Positions 50,044 through 61,869 of a DNA stretch of 64,000 bases are shown piece by piece. The DNA comes from Rotaria macrura (taxonomy: Eukaryota > Rotifera > Eurotatoria > Philodinida > Philodinidae). Every line of letters begins with the position of its first letter. Positions within the stretch are counted from its first letter, which is position 1. The DNA lies in the NCBI GenBank assembly GCA_900239685.1, contig OENT01000297.1, positions 62,001 through 126,000 of the forward strand, read 5' to 3'. The position numbers were made by a program, and so were the translations under genes. The notes under the pieces are model-generated. The model did no database searches. It worked only from the letters and a program-made list of their open reading frames with translations, and had not been told where the DNA came from.

Positions 50044-52345
50044 TATTAGTTAATTTAAATGGCTTCTTTTCAGCTTCAGTTACTTACATATATATATATA
50101 TATATCTATAAATATTAACAGTAATTTTGACATTACTTAGAGAAATTATGCAATAACTGATATGTAAAACAATTCATAAAATAATGTCGTAATTCAAAAA
50201 CCATAGAAACGAACATAGTTGTGGGTCAATTTTCTTCCAACGAATTAAATATTGGTATTGTAAATTTAGATTTTTGAAAAAACTTAACGATTCTCTTAAC
50301 TGGTGAGACGAAACTCGTTGTGTGATTCTAGAGTCCGCAGGATACACTGCATGAATTGCACTTCTTTTTCATCACTGATGAAGCCAATGATTCCTGCACG
50401 ACATCTCACATACACACTCGACTGCCATTGTTTATGTTTAATAGAAGTCGACGAGATTGACTATCGAACTTAGTGTTCCCTAATTAATAGCAAAATTATA
50501 ATGATGCAATCAAGGTTGGGCAAGATAGTCCATCGTTCTACCAATAAACAAAAGAAAATGCAAAAATCGCAAAACTGAATACTATATTGCATGGATTTCT
50601 CTCAGAGTTGTAGATCATTATCATACTACCCCATCCGTGGTCTCGAGGTCACGTCTTTATGTGAAACGTGTGACACAATAGAAATCATAACTGAATGTAA
50701 CAGTCTTTGCCACCATTTAAGAATATGAGAATAGAAAATGCTAGTACAAAACATTGAAAATCATAAAAAGCTGACTGGAAACTAAAATTAGTGACGATGA
50801 AACTATGAAATGAAAATTACATAGATAGAATATTGTAGATGCCAGTTTCGGTTCCGATCCCATTCATAAGTTCCCAATGCTCAGATATATGCATATATGA
50901 AAAAAAGCAATCGTGTGCAAGAAACTGCAAATTTAAAAATTTTTCAATGGTTGTTGAAAATAATTTTCTACATTCTTTTTTTCTTAAGCAGATTACTGAT
51001 TCATGAATCTATTGCTTAAGTTGCCCTATAATAAGATAAATGTTATGGCCGATTTAATTCACATATTTCCTTTAGACAAGATTCGCTATGACTATACTTC
51101 ATATAAAAGAGCTTCTTTGTTTTTTTCAGTCAAAAGCGTACACATCTATAGAAATTTCAGAGGATGAAAAGGATAATTATCGAATGGATAAAACGCAGTT
51201 TTCCTAGAAAGTTATGCTAAGGAATTGTCGTATGTAGATCGATTCAAAAATGGATTCAAGTGAGAATTGAGATAAAATAAATTTTCCTTCAATTGAAAAT
51301 TGTAAAAATATTGCTGTAAGATGAAAGTTATTTTCAAATATGTACTGCAATATATTGCCCATAAAATTTGCTCACGTGAAAGTTGCATGTTGTAATTGAG
51401 GTAGTGAAAATCTCTCAAGTAGTAAGATTTGTAGTCGAAATATTTTCATCATTGATGCATTTCTATGAACCGATAACATGCATATAAATTTTCATCAATA
51501 TCTTATGTACTCTAACGAAGTTAAATATGGAGAGAGAAGGGAACATCTCGATGACCTATTTTCCCTTCGGGAATAACTCTTATGTTGCATACCTCGTTTA
51601 ATAATTTCAGTCTGGAACATGCATCCAACCAAAGAAAATTGTTAAGCTTAAAGGAGATTCATCCTCCTTAGGAGATTTTTTATAGGATGGCTATTAGAAG
51701 ATGTAAGGACTCGCTTGCCGTTAAAAATTGTTCTGCGATTGAACAATAACATACTGTCGTTTAAATTTTACATACAAGAAACCACTCCTACATAGGTATA
51801 AAAAACGAACTATTCATTCGATACATCATTTATCTCATTGGAGTATTTATATGTAAGTAACAAATAATGTGAACCAGCAACTCGTGTCGTTCTTAACTTA
51901 TTGAATAATGTATACTGAATGTTCATGCAAGTTAAACGGCAATCTTTCCGAAAATTAAAAAATATGAGTAAAAAGATTTCCTCGAAAAATGCCACACTAA
52001 AATGTATCTCTTTGCCATAATTAAAATGATAAAAATTTCATCAACGTCTATGAGTAGACAGCTTCCTTGACGCTATACGAACTTTTTCATGTTAAATGAA
52101 ACTTTAAATAAGTTTTTGCGAGTTTTTAATCAACTAAAAGAAAAACAAAAATAATCAGATCTTCTCTTCTTCTTTCCGACGCTTGTAACTGACAGTTAAA
52201 TTTTCTCGAAAGAAGAATAACATCAGAAGAAAAAAAAATAACGCGTGAAAAACAAGTGAAAGAAAAACGGAAGAAAACAAGAAAAACAAAACAGTATTAA
52301 AAATTAACATGTCTGAGTTTTTTTCCAATTTATAAACTCTTTCTT
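50044..52345. other. intergenic, no gene seen
   Basis: AT-rich, with a short (TA)n at about 50088-50104 next to the start of the dioxygenase gene. Frames at 51212-51418 and 51810-51995 have no features. Confidence 0.5.
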
Positions 52346-54844
52346 TTATTGCCATGTTTCACTGTATTGAGCTCTATTAATACCTTTTTCATCAAGAAGT
52401 AAAATTTTCACATTATCACCTTGATTTGTACTAGCCCATGCTGGAATCGATGATGCAATAAGACGACTTTGTATCATAGTATTATTTGCAATATTGTCGG
52501 CTTTATTAGAATAAACACGGACACGTGTTTTAGCTCGAAGTATGTATGTATCAGGAAATTGAAAGATAGATTCTGATCCATCATTGATGCTACGAACAAG
52601 TGTCCATCCTTTCAGTGGTTGATCAACACAACTTGTTGAAGCATTATTTATTGAAATGAAACCAGCTTGAACTTGATCAATATCAAATTTACCTAGAATA
52701 ATTGTACAAATTAATATCGAACCTTCTTTAAAAGCATATTTATTGTTTGTTTTCTTTCATCTCACCTGTTTTTGATATGGCACGTTGTAAATCGGCTCTT
52801 TTTACTGTAATTATTTGTTGTGGTTCCTCCATAATAGGACTAGTTTCTTCTTTTCCGTTCGGTAATGAGCTATGATGATGATGATGATGATGATTATTAT
52901 TATTACTAATATCGTTCGTGTTGTTGATGACTAATTTTTTTGTTTCTAAATCGAGTAACTTTCTATATGTTTCCAATTCGAAATGTACAGAAAACCAATG
53001 TTGTTTTCCAAGTTCAATGGCTTCTGTTAAATGGTTTATTTCAATTACTAAACGTTTATGTTCATTATCAAGACGAATACGTTCTTCATCAATCTGATTT
53101 TTTTCTTTCTGTTTTCTTACGTAAAGATCAATGAATGACTGATATTCATTTTCAATATCTTGGCGAACTTTTTCAATTTGTTTAAGTTCATTATCTAATG
53201 TTTCAATTGGAACTCGAGATGTTGATGAGACTAATTCTTTTTGTTTATTTGCCGAATAATTTAATAATTGTGTTTTAACTTGTTCAATACGTTCTGTATA
53301 TGAATTTTCAAGAAGAGTTTTATTATTTTGTAATAATGTTTGAAAATCACGTTTAATATCTTCGATGGCTTTACCCAATTCACTTTTATACAAGTTTTTT
53401 TGTTTAATTTGTTCGTTGACTAGAAAACAACAATATTAAATTTCACTGCACTGGTTAGATAGAGTTCAGAATAACACAACACAGATTTCAATAAACTTAT
53501 CCTTACTCCAGTTTATGAGTCCAGCAAAACTACTAGTGAAAAATTGTGCAGTAATTTTAAATTATGTTTACCTCTTGCATACAGTGTACATCAGTTGAAG
53601 TTCGAATAGCGCAGTCGTAGAAATTATTTTCTGTACCCATATAAACTAATAAAAATTCAATGTTTAAGAGATTTTTTGACTAGTCGTAGAAAATTTCTTA
53701 TCATCCATTTGTTTGTCACTTCATGATTAATAAAATCAATTATTCTTCTCAATTCAAATAGATACTTTGGCAACAGCTATGAATAAAAGGTGGAATGTCT
53801 AAAAATGATCATTGGACAGTTCCTGCAACAAGAGAAACGAAATCGGCATCTTTATATATACATGTATGCATATTCGATCTTAAAACTATGAACAGTCAAA
53901 GTTCGATATTGCTAATCGAATCTTTTTTCCAAATAAAGTATAGATTCAATCTCTATTGAATTGATTCTATTAAAAATAATCCATGGTTTTCAACGAATGG
54001 TTCAGCTGTCATATAGAAATTCAATATATTACCAAGCTCAGCTTTTTCCGTTTCATAAATGGCTTTTTTCAATAATGTTTGTTCTTCTATTGTGCGAAGA
54101 TTACATTGAAGTCGAATATTATTTAGTATAAGATCATGTAATTCATCTTCAAGTTTTTTATATAAATCATTCATTTGATTCATTTCATTTTTATTTGCTT
54201 GAGAAATTTTTTCTAAATCTTCATAATTATTTGTTAATTCTTTTAATTGTAGTGATGTTTGTTGATATTCATTTTCTAGTACGTGACGGCGTCTTTTAAA
54301 TGATTGATCTTCTTCAGCACGAATTTTATCTTTAAGTAAAGTCAATTCTTTCAATGCTCGATTATGTTTAAGGATAAAGTGTTCGGTTAATACAGTTGAT
54401 TCATCCATTTCATAACGTAAATCATTGATTTTCAATTCGAGACCATGATTATCCTGACTTGCTAAGCTTTCTAAGTAGAATACAATACATGTGAAAATAA
54501 AGTCAGGCTATTGAATTAAAAATCATCTTACTTTGTTTCTGTTTTTCAACATCAACTTTTATTTGTAGATCATCATTTTCATTACTCTTTTTATGTAATG
54601 CAATCACGTAATTTGAAAAACGGTTATTTAATTCATCAAGTTCATTTTTTTGATCACGGATAATGAATACATGATCTAAATTATTCGTTCTACCATAATT
54701 GAAATTGTTTTTATCTGTTTTGAGGTTAGAATAAGAAATATTATCATTGTTTTTTGTTGTTGTATTTGTACTATTAGTAAGAGCTATTATCTGTGATTTA
54801 ACACCCGTTACATTTTGTTGATGTTTTTCTTTCTTGGAAGGCAT
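52346..54844 (-). CDS. intermediate filament protein with lamin tail domain, probably cytoplasmic
   Basis: Four exons on the minus strand (54844-54532, 54470-54033, 53419-52766, 52692-52346) join in phase 1 to give 583 residues. After a head of about 65 residues, coil 1A begins near ELDELNNRFSNYVIALHKK. The coil 1A-1B region runs about 180 residues, the long form found in lamins and protostome filaments. Coil 2 opens with YKSELGKAIEDIKRDF and the rod ends with the diagnostic FELETYRKLLDLE. A His7 run preceded by Asn residues follows, then a lamin tail domain (DQPLKGWTLVR, FQFPDTYILRA, IPAWAS). There is no CaaX box (end SETWQ) and no basic nuclear signal in the tail, which points to a cytoplasmic filament. 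The exon 2 donor at 54032 was chosen because it keeps phase and joins the L12 linker; reading on reaches a stop at 53953. AATAAA overlaps the stop. Confidence 0.88.
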
Positions 54845-57355
54845 TGTTAAATTTGAATGTTGTTTAGTATGTAAGCTAAGGCAAAATGTGTTTATTTCTC
54901 CTACTTATTCTTCTTCTTATAGGCTATACGAATATATATCTATGCATATCTATATCTATATGTATATATATATATATATATATATAGATACATGATACAT
55001 ATTCAATCGAGGGTTTAAGCATAGATTCGTTTCTATTTAAAACATCATATGATGGTATAGATAGAAAAATCAGCTGGATCATAGCAATAGTTGTCTAGGA
55101 TAAAGGCAATCAAAACATGTCTTGTCTATATGTATGTAAGTTTATTTTGAGTGCATACTAGTTTATAATCATACGATTAGTACAAATAGACCTTATTTGA
55201 ACAATTGATTCTTTTTCATCTGACATCATTCAGTACATTTCTAATAAAAGAAAACTAAAAGAAAATTTTATGTATTACCTATGAATAATTTGATTGATGA
55301 ATCATAAAACAGATGTTGCTTAGTTTCATTGGTTGATGGGGTCATGCTAAGTCAAAACAATGTTCATAAACTCTTCAAGGATACATTTTCTATTTCTTTA
55401 GACAAACTGTAGTCTGCTGCTATGTCTATAAACTGAATACATACCATGATGCTCGAGTTGTCGTTGAATGTAAAATGTTTCGAGAAAACGTCAGCGTTAC
55501 TTAAGGTACATAGCGAAAATATTACTTACGCATAGGTTACCATAAATGAAAATTGACCTTTTCATTTGCTTCTTCGATCTATCATAAATCTCTTTAACAC
55601 AGGTTATTGACTGCGTAGCGTTTGTTCTTCTTGTTGTGTTTTAAAAAGCTATTGTTCTACTGATTTTTGCTATATGTTTTCATCGAAATGTTCGTGCCAA
55701 ACAATGACTCACAGTTCACTCTTACGCACATGCCAGTGTCTCGCAGAAGATGGAATCCGACATCAATAAATCTCACTCTACTTTTCTAATATCGAACTAT
55801 CGTGGAAATTTTTGATATATTTCATTTAGCGGTTTTCTAGAAATTCAGAAATAAAGGCGGAAAATAATCGTGATCAGAATAAATTCGTCTTATTCTTCCC
55901 ATTTTTATTCTGCTGCTGCGATAGAATATAAGGCACACAGCTGTGTATTATCGAATTTCACATACTAGCCAAGAGTAGACTCTCTATTCCTCATTTCATC
56001 TTTTTCACAACATTATCTCAAAGTATCACTAGCTCTCAACAAAATCTCTTCATACTCAAGCACTTGGTCATATGAAATAACTGCAGAGAAAAGCCAATTA
56101 CCAAAAACAATGTTGTAGAACTTCATAAATCTCTAGAATATATGATGAGGTTTTTCTTTTGAATTACCTTCTAATGTGATTAATCTTCGAAAAATAGAAA
56201 GCCAATTATTTGCCATCGATTTAAAAGATACGTGAGATTGTATAATTGATTTTTGAGATTATATCAAAAATGTTGTGCTTCTTTCATTCTTAACACTATC
56301 ATAAATAAATCTAAAATACGTCAAACTGTGTACAGTGTGGCGAATCGATAGATTATTATAGTAAATGGTTTTGAAGAAATAATGAATCAAACTCGGAATC
56401 TTTGAGTATCTTCGTATGCAAAATACACTGTTCTTCATTGATTTGACTTTTTCTGGCAAAACGAAAAATCGAGCAGTCTCTTCATTTTATATGAAAATTC
56501 GTTTAAACCTTTTTAGATGATCATAATTAAGAGGTGATGTGTAAAAAATGAGTTGGTTCCAGATGTTAGTTTGTCAATCAGCCACTTCAAAACTTACTCG
56601 ACTCAATTCATATCCGATATTTTCTTACTTGTCATGAACTTTCAAAAGAATTTCAAATAACTAAAATTCTTCAAAATTACTGTTGTTTTCAAACATGTCT
56701 CACGCTAAAGTTACGTGGCTATGTCGAATTTTCGATTCAGTTACTGACTCCAATGTGACGACTTTATATTAAGAAGCAAACTCTTGAAAATGTGGCTTCA
56801 TAATTCACCAATATATTTTTCTCTTGGATAAACAATATATGCTGAATATCTTTCTTCAGGTGGTATCTAGACTAGCAATGATAGCTCAGATACGTATATT
56901 TTCCGTTTTCATAATGTACGAAAAACTTTTCCAACAGAAAACTAAAGAAAGAAATTCTTCTAATCATTTTAACAGTATACAGTGATACCCCACCGTATAT
57001 ATACATAGAGAAAAAGAATTCTTATTAACAGTTACATTGTGATGTTCCATATCAAAAGAAATACAGTGCATGCTAGTATTTATTAATTGAAATTGATTCA
57101 AAAGTGTGTACTGTAGTTTTTTTTCGCGTACTTTTTATTGATCCATGTTTAATCCTAGTAAACAAGGAAGATATTTAAGAAACAAAACTTTAAGATCCCG
57201 CTGAGTGAGAAAACAGAAAAATGGTATATAGAAGTGTGAAGACTGTGTCTTGTTTTTGCACATAATATGACGAGAATTTTTTTTCTACTTTGATTAATCT
57301 CGATCGTTAAAATGGAGTGAAAACTTCAATCAAGGAAATCGTAAAATAGAGTGAC
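54845..57355. other. intergenic with (TA)n tract, no gene seen
   Basis: Upstream region of the filament gene. A (TA)n microsatellite lies at about 54963-54986. Otherwise this is AT-rich DNA without coding character. Confidence 0.55.
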
Positions 57356-57360
57356 TGGGG

Positions 57361-57402
57361 GTGGTACTTTAACTTACTTTAAAAGTTAAAGTCAAAGTGC
57401 CA
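57361..57402. repeat. imperfect hairpin
   Basis: GTGGTACTTTAACTT and, a few bases on, AAGTTAAAGTCAAAGTGCCAC form an inverted pair with a small bulge. No gene end lies close enough to call it a transcription signal. Confidence 0.6.
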
Positions 57403-57425
57403 CTCCTAAGAGTGACTTATTTTTC

Positions 57426-58700
57426 GTGAAGAAAATTCAAATAGATCTGGTCGTAAATCGCTTAAAGAATGCTAAGAGACCACTGAATATTTATATGGCA
57501 GTTTACTGGGAATCTCTCGAGGGTGTCAGGAAAGTGATTGTTGAAACGGCCTATAATTGCTTCGCATGCCAGGCCGTCAATTCCAGACTGAATTTGAATG
57601 ACTTTTTGATGCCGTGCTGCAGGAACTTGCTGAAATACAGTTTGAATTTAGTAGCAGTATTCCTTGCCAGAAATTAATCGCGCCAGAAACACAAATAATA
57701 CGGTCATTTCTCGACACAGGAAATAATTTGGGATCAATCAGAATCCTGGCATGGAACTTCCTGAAAGTCATAGGAAACTCATCGAAACAATAGCAGATCC
57801 CGCCGGAATTATTCCAGAAATCATTGATTTTCTAATCAGCTCCATCAAAACTCAACACAAAAGATCCTTTTCCAGCAGAAAAATACTGGAAATCACTTAA
57901 CAAAGGGACCTCTGTTTCAAATGAATAATTTCTATTTCATACTGGTTAACTTCTTGTTCTTTCAAAAAGAACCAAGCAGGAGTCATCGACCATGCAATCA
58001 ACAAAAACTTTTCAATCATCATAATGTTTCTATGTTTTAGTGAGATCGGATGTTTTGTGTCGGACACTTGACTTTTTCCACAACTTTCCATTCCGTGATA
58101 ACGAAATTCGATCAATTTCAGAAGAAAGAATCGTGCAATCTGAATACAAAAGACAGCAACATCACGAAACTTTGCCACTATGCTTGTAGCAGAATGCACC
58201 CATGTTCCAAGAAACATTTACATTGCACTTAGAAAAAGACAAAAGCTCATCCAAAGATAGAACGATGATTGTTCCGAAGTGGGTCGAGGTTCTCATTTTT
58301 TCTAAAACCGTCATGACCTTCAACCTCACTCTTTAAAAAAAGTGTCATAATGAATTGGTTTAAGTCCCAGCTACGAAGTACAGAAATCAGAAATTTTCCA
58401 GACATTCTGACCAAACATTTTTCAAATTTAGCGAAAATGTTTAGAACTGCAAATGGCTCTCTATGACCTCTTTCTTTTAGAGAGCACTCAGACCCTTCCA
58501 AAGCAAAAATCAGCACTCATGTCCAAATCGTCAAGACTGAAATGATCACGAGAGAACTCAAGCTCTCATCATCAAGGTAGATGAAGAAAAATCATCAACT
58601 TCAAACTTTCATATATATAAGTGTGTGTGTTTGTATAAATAAGCAAAGTATTATAATAGATTGATTATAATATGATATGCAAAGTTTTCAATTATTGTCT
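57426..58700. other. unassigned sequence, possibly decayed mobile DNA
   Basis: This stretch is less AT-rich than its surroundings. It carries several short frames on both strands (57426-57677, 57897-58217, 58247-58516), none of which has a recognisable domain. It may be an old repeat, but I cannot identify ends or a coding relic. Confidence 0.3.
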
Positions 58701-58707
58701 GTTTATA

Positions 58708-59539
58708 TTACCAGAGTTCACATTCTTTTAGCTTGATTTCTGCTCCTATCCTGGTAATTCCTCCATGCAAATAGATAACATTCATAATTTTAAAGGCCGT
58801 ACATGGCATGACGAATACTTCTTTTTCGTCAGGAAACACGGACAACTTAGCAAGATTAAGTCCACTTCGATGGTTGCGAACCTCATAGGTACATAACTTA
58901 CTGATCTTGTTGCTCGAAGCTGAGCTATCAGCAAACTTACTGGTGATCTCACGATCTTTGAATGAGGAAAGAAATGATTTTGTTAGAATACGTGACCCTT
59001 CCTTATATTTGTCAAGTTCACTTCTTGTCTATACACATGTCACGGTAACACTCCCCACAGAAACTGAATTGATCCAAAAAAGAATGGTGGGTGATAATTC
59101 CAACAATCGACGCACAGTACTGATTGACTGTTTCAGTCTCATTCAGTTGAGCTTGTGCTAAATTTACATTCAATAACCGATAGAAGTCGATCTCGGCGGC
59201 GTATGCTTGAAGAAGATATCTCGGGTCTTTTTCATTGGCAGCTCTATAAAATAAGTAGTCAATTTGATCTAAATCCGACTTTTTCTTTAACTTTTTTCTA
59301 ATGTAATTCTGTCGAGCATTAGATACCAGTTTACTGAGATCCTCAACTTTGCCATATGGCTCGAAATATTGTTTCATATGTTTCGCCAAGTAATCTGCAT
59401 TACTTCCGACTAACATCCATTCTATACCAGTTGATATACCTTCAAAACGATCCAAACATCGTCTCTTGTCTAAAATACACTTCAATAACAGAATATAATA
59501 AAATTTTCTACTCGAGAGAAAAAAATTTGTGATAATCAA
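58708..59539 (-). pseudogene. arginine mono-ADP-ribosyltransferase (ART family), frameshifted
   Basis: The minus strand encodes, from about 59480, an ART-like N-terminal helical part (FYRAANEKDPRYLLQAYAAE, then EIDFYRLLN) and the start of the catalytic fold (CGECYRDMC). The frame then stops at 59018-59020. The rest of the fold continues without interruption in the next frame from about 59019 to a stop at 58708. It includes ELDKYKEGSRI, TKSFLSSF and the catalytic E-x-E motif within FPDEKEVFVMP. One extra base at about 59020 explains the break. All three ART signature elements (R, S, ExE) survive, so this is either a young pseudogene or a base-call error. The true 5' start is unclear, and an upstream exon is possible. 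Family role: transfer of ADP-ribose from NAD to arginine. No secretion signal is visible. Confidence 0.78.
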
Positions 59540-59607
59540 TCATTTTCAAATCCCCGATTACAAAATCAATCGGACATGAGTAAAACTTTGTTGTCGTACT
59601 ACACTGA

Positions 59608-59880
59608 AACCAAATCTCAATCCTAAACCGAATCCCATCCAAATCCTAACCATAATGATACTGACGGAATCCTATATCCAAATATATACCAAATCTAAAC
59701 AATTTTATATCAACCTTTGAGGCTTGAGATTCTTTTCTCGCTCCTGACACTTTATGTTGAAAATTCTCATCAGATTTGGATCATTTAAGGCCAAACTCAA
59801 ATCTTAATCCAAATTGCACCCGAGATCAAATCCAAATCTATTTGCACCGAATCTCAAGACCTTGGATTTGTTGCAACCCT
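59608..59880. repeat. degenerate AAATCC-rich tract
   Basis: Many scattered variants of CCAAATC, CAATCC and TCCAAATC in both orientations (for example CCAAATCTCAATCCTAAACC, and GGATTTG at the right end). It looks like a decayed short-motif repeat or small inverted-repeat element. No clean terminal repeats were found. Confidence 0.5.
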
Positions 59881-60695
59881 AAGTGATTCATTTCGTTTTT
59901 CACCATCACTATAGACAACGCAAGGCAATTCACTTTACTGAAATCTATAACCGAGGAAAAAAACCAACTGAACAATGTTACATTCGATTGCTAAGAGAAC
60001 TACGATTAGATTGCTCAGACAATGAGGTCTTGGTAATTTTCTTTTCTTTTCACACTGCAGTTGCGTTTGAAATAGGATCGTTGAGTACCTTATAAAATCA
60101 GTGGCCAAGGTATATTAGTGCGAATCATCTTTTCACTAGAGTCTTGAATGTACGGACCACATGAGGACATGAATTCAAAGGCTTTCATGGGATTAATATT
60201 CACTAATTTGATTCTAAGAATAGTGTTGTGATAAGACTAGTTATTATAGTAAAGTAAGCATCAATGAGACGATTTTTTCGATGAAGTGTTCTGTTTAACA
60301 TGAACCTCCAGAACCAATTATGACATGCTTTTAGTTCAGCCTCACAAATGCAGTAGAAATATCGTGGATATTCATGACAAAGAAAATTCCAAACCGTTAA
60401 CACTTGAATATCACTATCGCAATTGTAACGTTGGTTAGTTTTTCTGATATAGATTCGAAAAACGTTGAATAATTACTTACATGCATACTGATTTAGTCTA
60501 TTCACATGCTTATGTGTTGGAACAACTCATTGAGCTTCATGATCATTATAGCGCGATCTTGTGTTGGGGTGCTAAGATTGCTTCTTTTTCCCTCTATTCT
60601 TAATTGAGGTGTCATATATGGGATTATCAATGGAGGATACGTTCTCTGGAAAGAGGGCATTCTAACTTCAAATAATCAATAAAAATGATACAGGA

Positions 60696-60991
60696 TTACC
60701 CAGGACGACAGAGCCGACTGGAGGACCCCATCGGAACCTATCTGAGAACTATCGGATCCGATAGGGATTCTTTGGAAACTATCGGAATCCTTGGTATTGG
60801 ATTCCGATGGGAAGTTGTCGGATATCGGAAAGTGTCGGAATGACAGCAGTTCCTGTCGGAATACTGAGATTTCAACAGTTTCTGACATCCGAAAACTTCC
60901 TATCGGAATCCAATACCAAAGATTCCGACAGGATCCCATTAGAATTCTTGGTATCCGATAGGATCATATGGGGTATTGTTGCCCTGGGTAA
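60696..60991. mobile_element. MITE with CCCAGG termini and internal foldback
   Basis: The left end TTACCCAGGACGACA and right end TTGTTGCCCTGGGTAA are inverted copies. Inside, repeated TATCGGAATCC / GGATTCCGATAG units form long inverted arms, with CTTGGTATTGGATTCCGAT on the left and its complement near 60900-60925. The ends can be read as CCCAGG...CCTGGG flanked by TA, which would fit a Tc1/mariner-derived MITE. There is no coding capacity; the frames here are repeat artefacts. Length is about 290 bp. Confidence 0.8.
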
Positions 60992-61481
60992 ATTTAATTT
61001 CTGTTAGTCGTGGCTATGTTCGATGTATATACTCAAAACAAAAATTCTGGTTCATGAACCAAGCTTATCAATACGACTATGATTCTCCGCATAACCTGAC
61101 ATTTTTTCGACCAAGAAAACATTGCTAGTGAATGTTCTATTGTCCGCTTCGATTATTTAATTGGATTGGAGTTAATTTTGGCGCAATACTTTTAGCAGAA
61201 GGATGCTGTGTCTCTTACTTTCAGAGCAAGAAGAAAGCACTAATTTCAACAAGTATATAGTGCCGGATGCCTCATATAGGTTAATTAACAGAAAAATAGT
61301 ATGGTAGCTTGAAAAAAGTTTCAACGCGCTACTTTTGAGATTCGATCACGAAGAATGAACTACTCACCAGCGATCAATATTCGTGATGGCAGGAACTTCA
61401 TCGTATTTTATATTTGAATTCCTTACACACTTAGCTAAAAGCTTTGTTTTTTCGAATTTAGAAAATCTACACACTAATGGC

Positions 61482-61861
61482 CAAGGGGGAAAGTGCAGGT
61501 TTGAAACCCCCAGCATCACAGCATTAGTTCAGCATCATTTCAGCATCGTGATCTTCTTTCACTATGAGCATCACAGCATTATATCAGCATTTCTTCTGCA
61601 TCTTCAGTTTTTTCTCGGCAATTTAAGGTAGAATTTGATGCTTATGTATTGCCAAGGTAATATCAACACGTACTGACTAAATTCTACCTTAAATTGCCGA
61701 GAAAAAACTGAAGATGCAGAAGAAATGCTGATATAATGCTGTGATGCTCATAGTGAAAGAAAATCACGATGCTGAAATGATGCCGATGATGCTGAGATGA
61801 TGCCATGATGCTGAACTAATGCTATGATGCTGGGGGTTTCAAACCTGCACTTTCCCCCTTG
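61482..61861. mobile_element. hAT-like palindromic MITE with 8-bp target duplication
   Basis: Arms beginning CAAGGGGGAAAGTGCAGG and ending CCTGCACTTTCCCCCTTG fold back over almost the whole 380 bp. They carry AGCATCA-type units and a shared CTTAAATTGCCGAGAAAAAA segment, around a loop of about 40 nt. CTAATGGC occurs directly at both outer borders (61474-61481 and 61862-61869), an 8-bp duplication. CA-GGG termini with 8-bp duplications are typical of the hAT superfamily. No transposase is encoded. The right arm is slightly longer than the left owing to extra GATGATGC units. Confidence 0.88.
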
Positions 61862-61869
61862 CTAATGGC

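Noticed and set aside
59883..60095. Exon-like frame (YIRLLRELRLDCSDNEVL followed by GTAATT)
   Set aside because: Looks coding over about 40 codons with plausible splice sites, but no partner exon or family could be found, so not called.
60676..61007. Frames on both strands rich in Ser/Asp and Glu/Phe
   Set aside because: They lie wholly inside the MITE and mirror its repeated ATCGGAATCC units.
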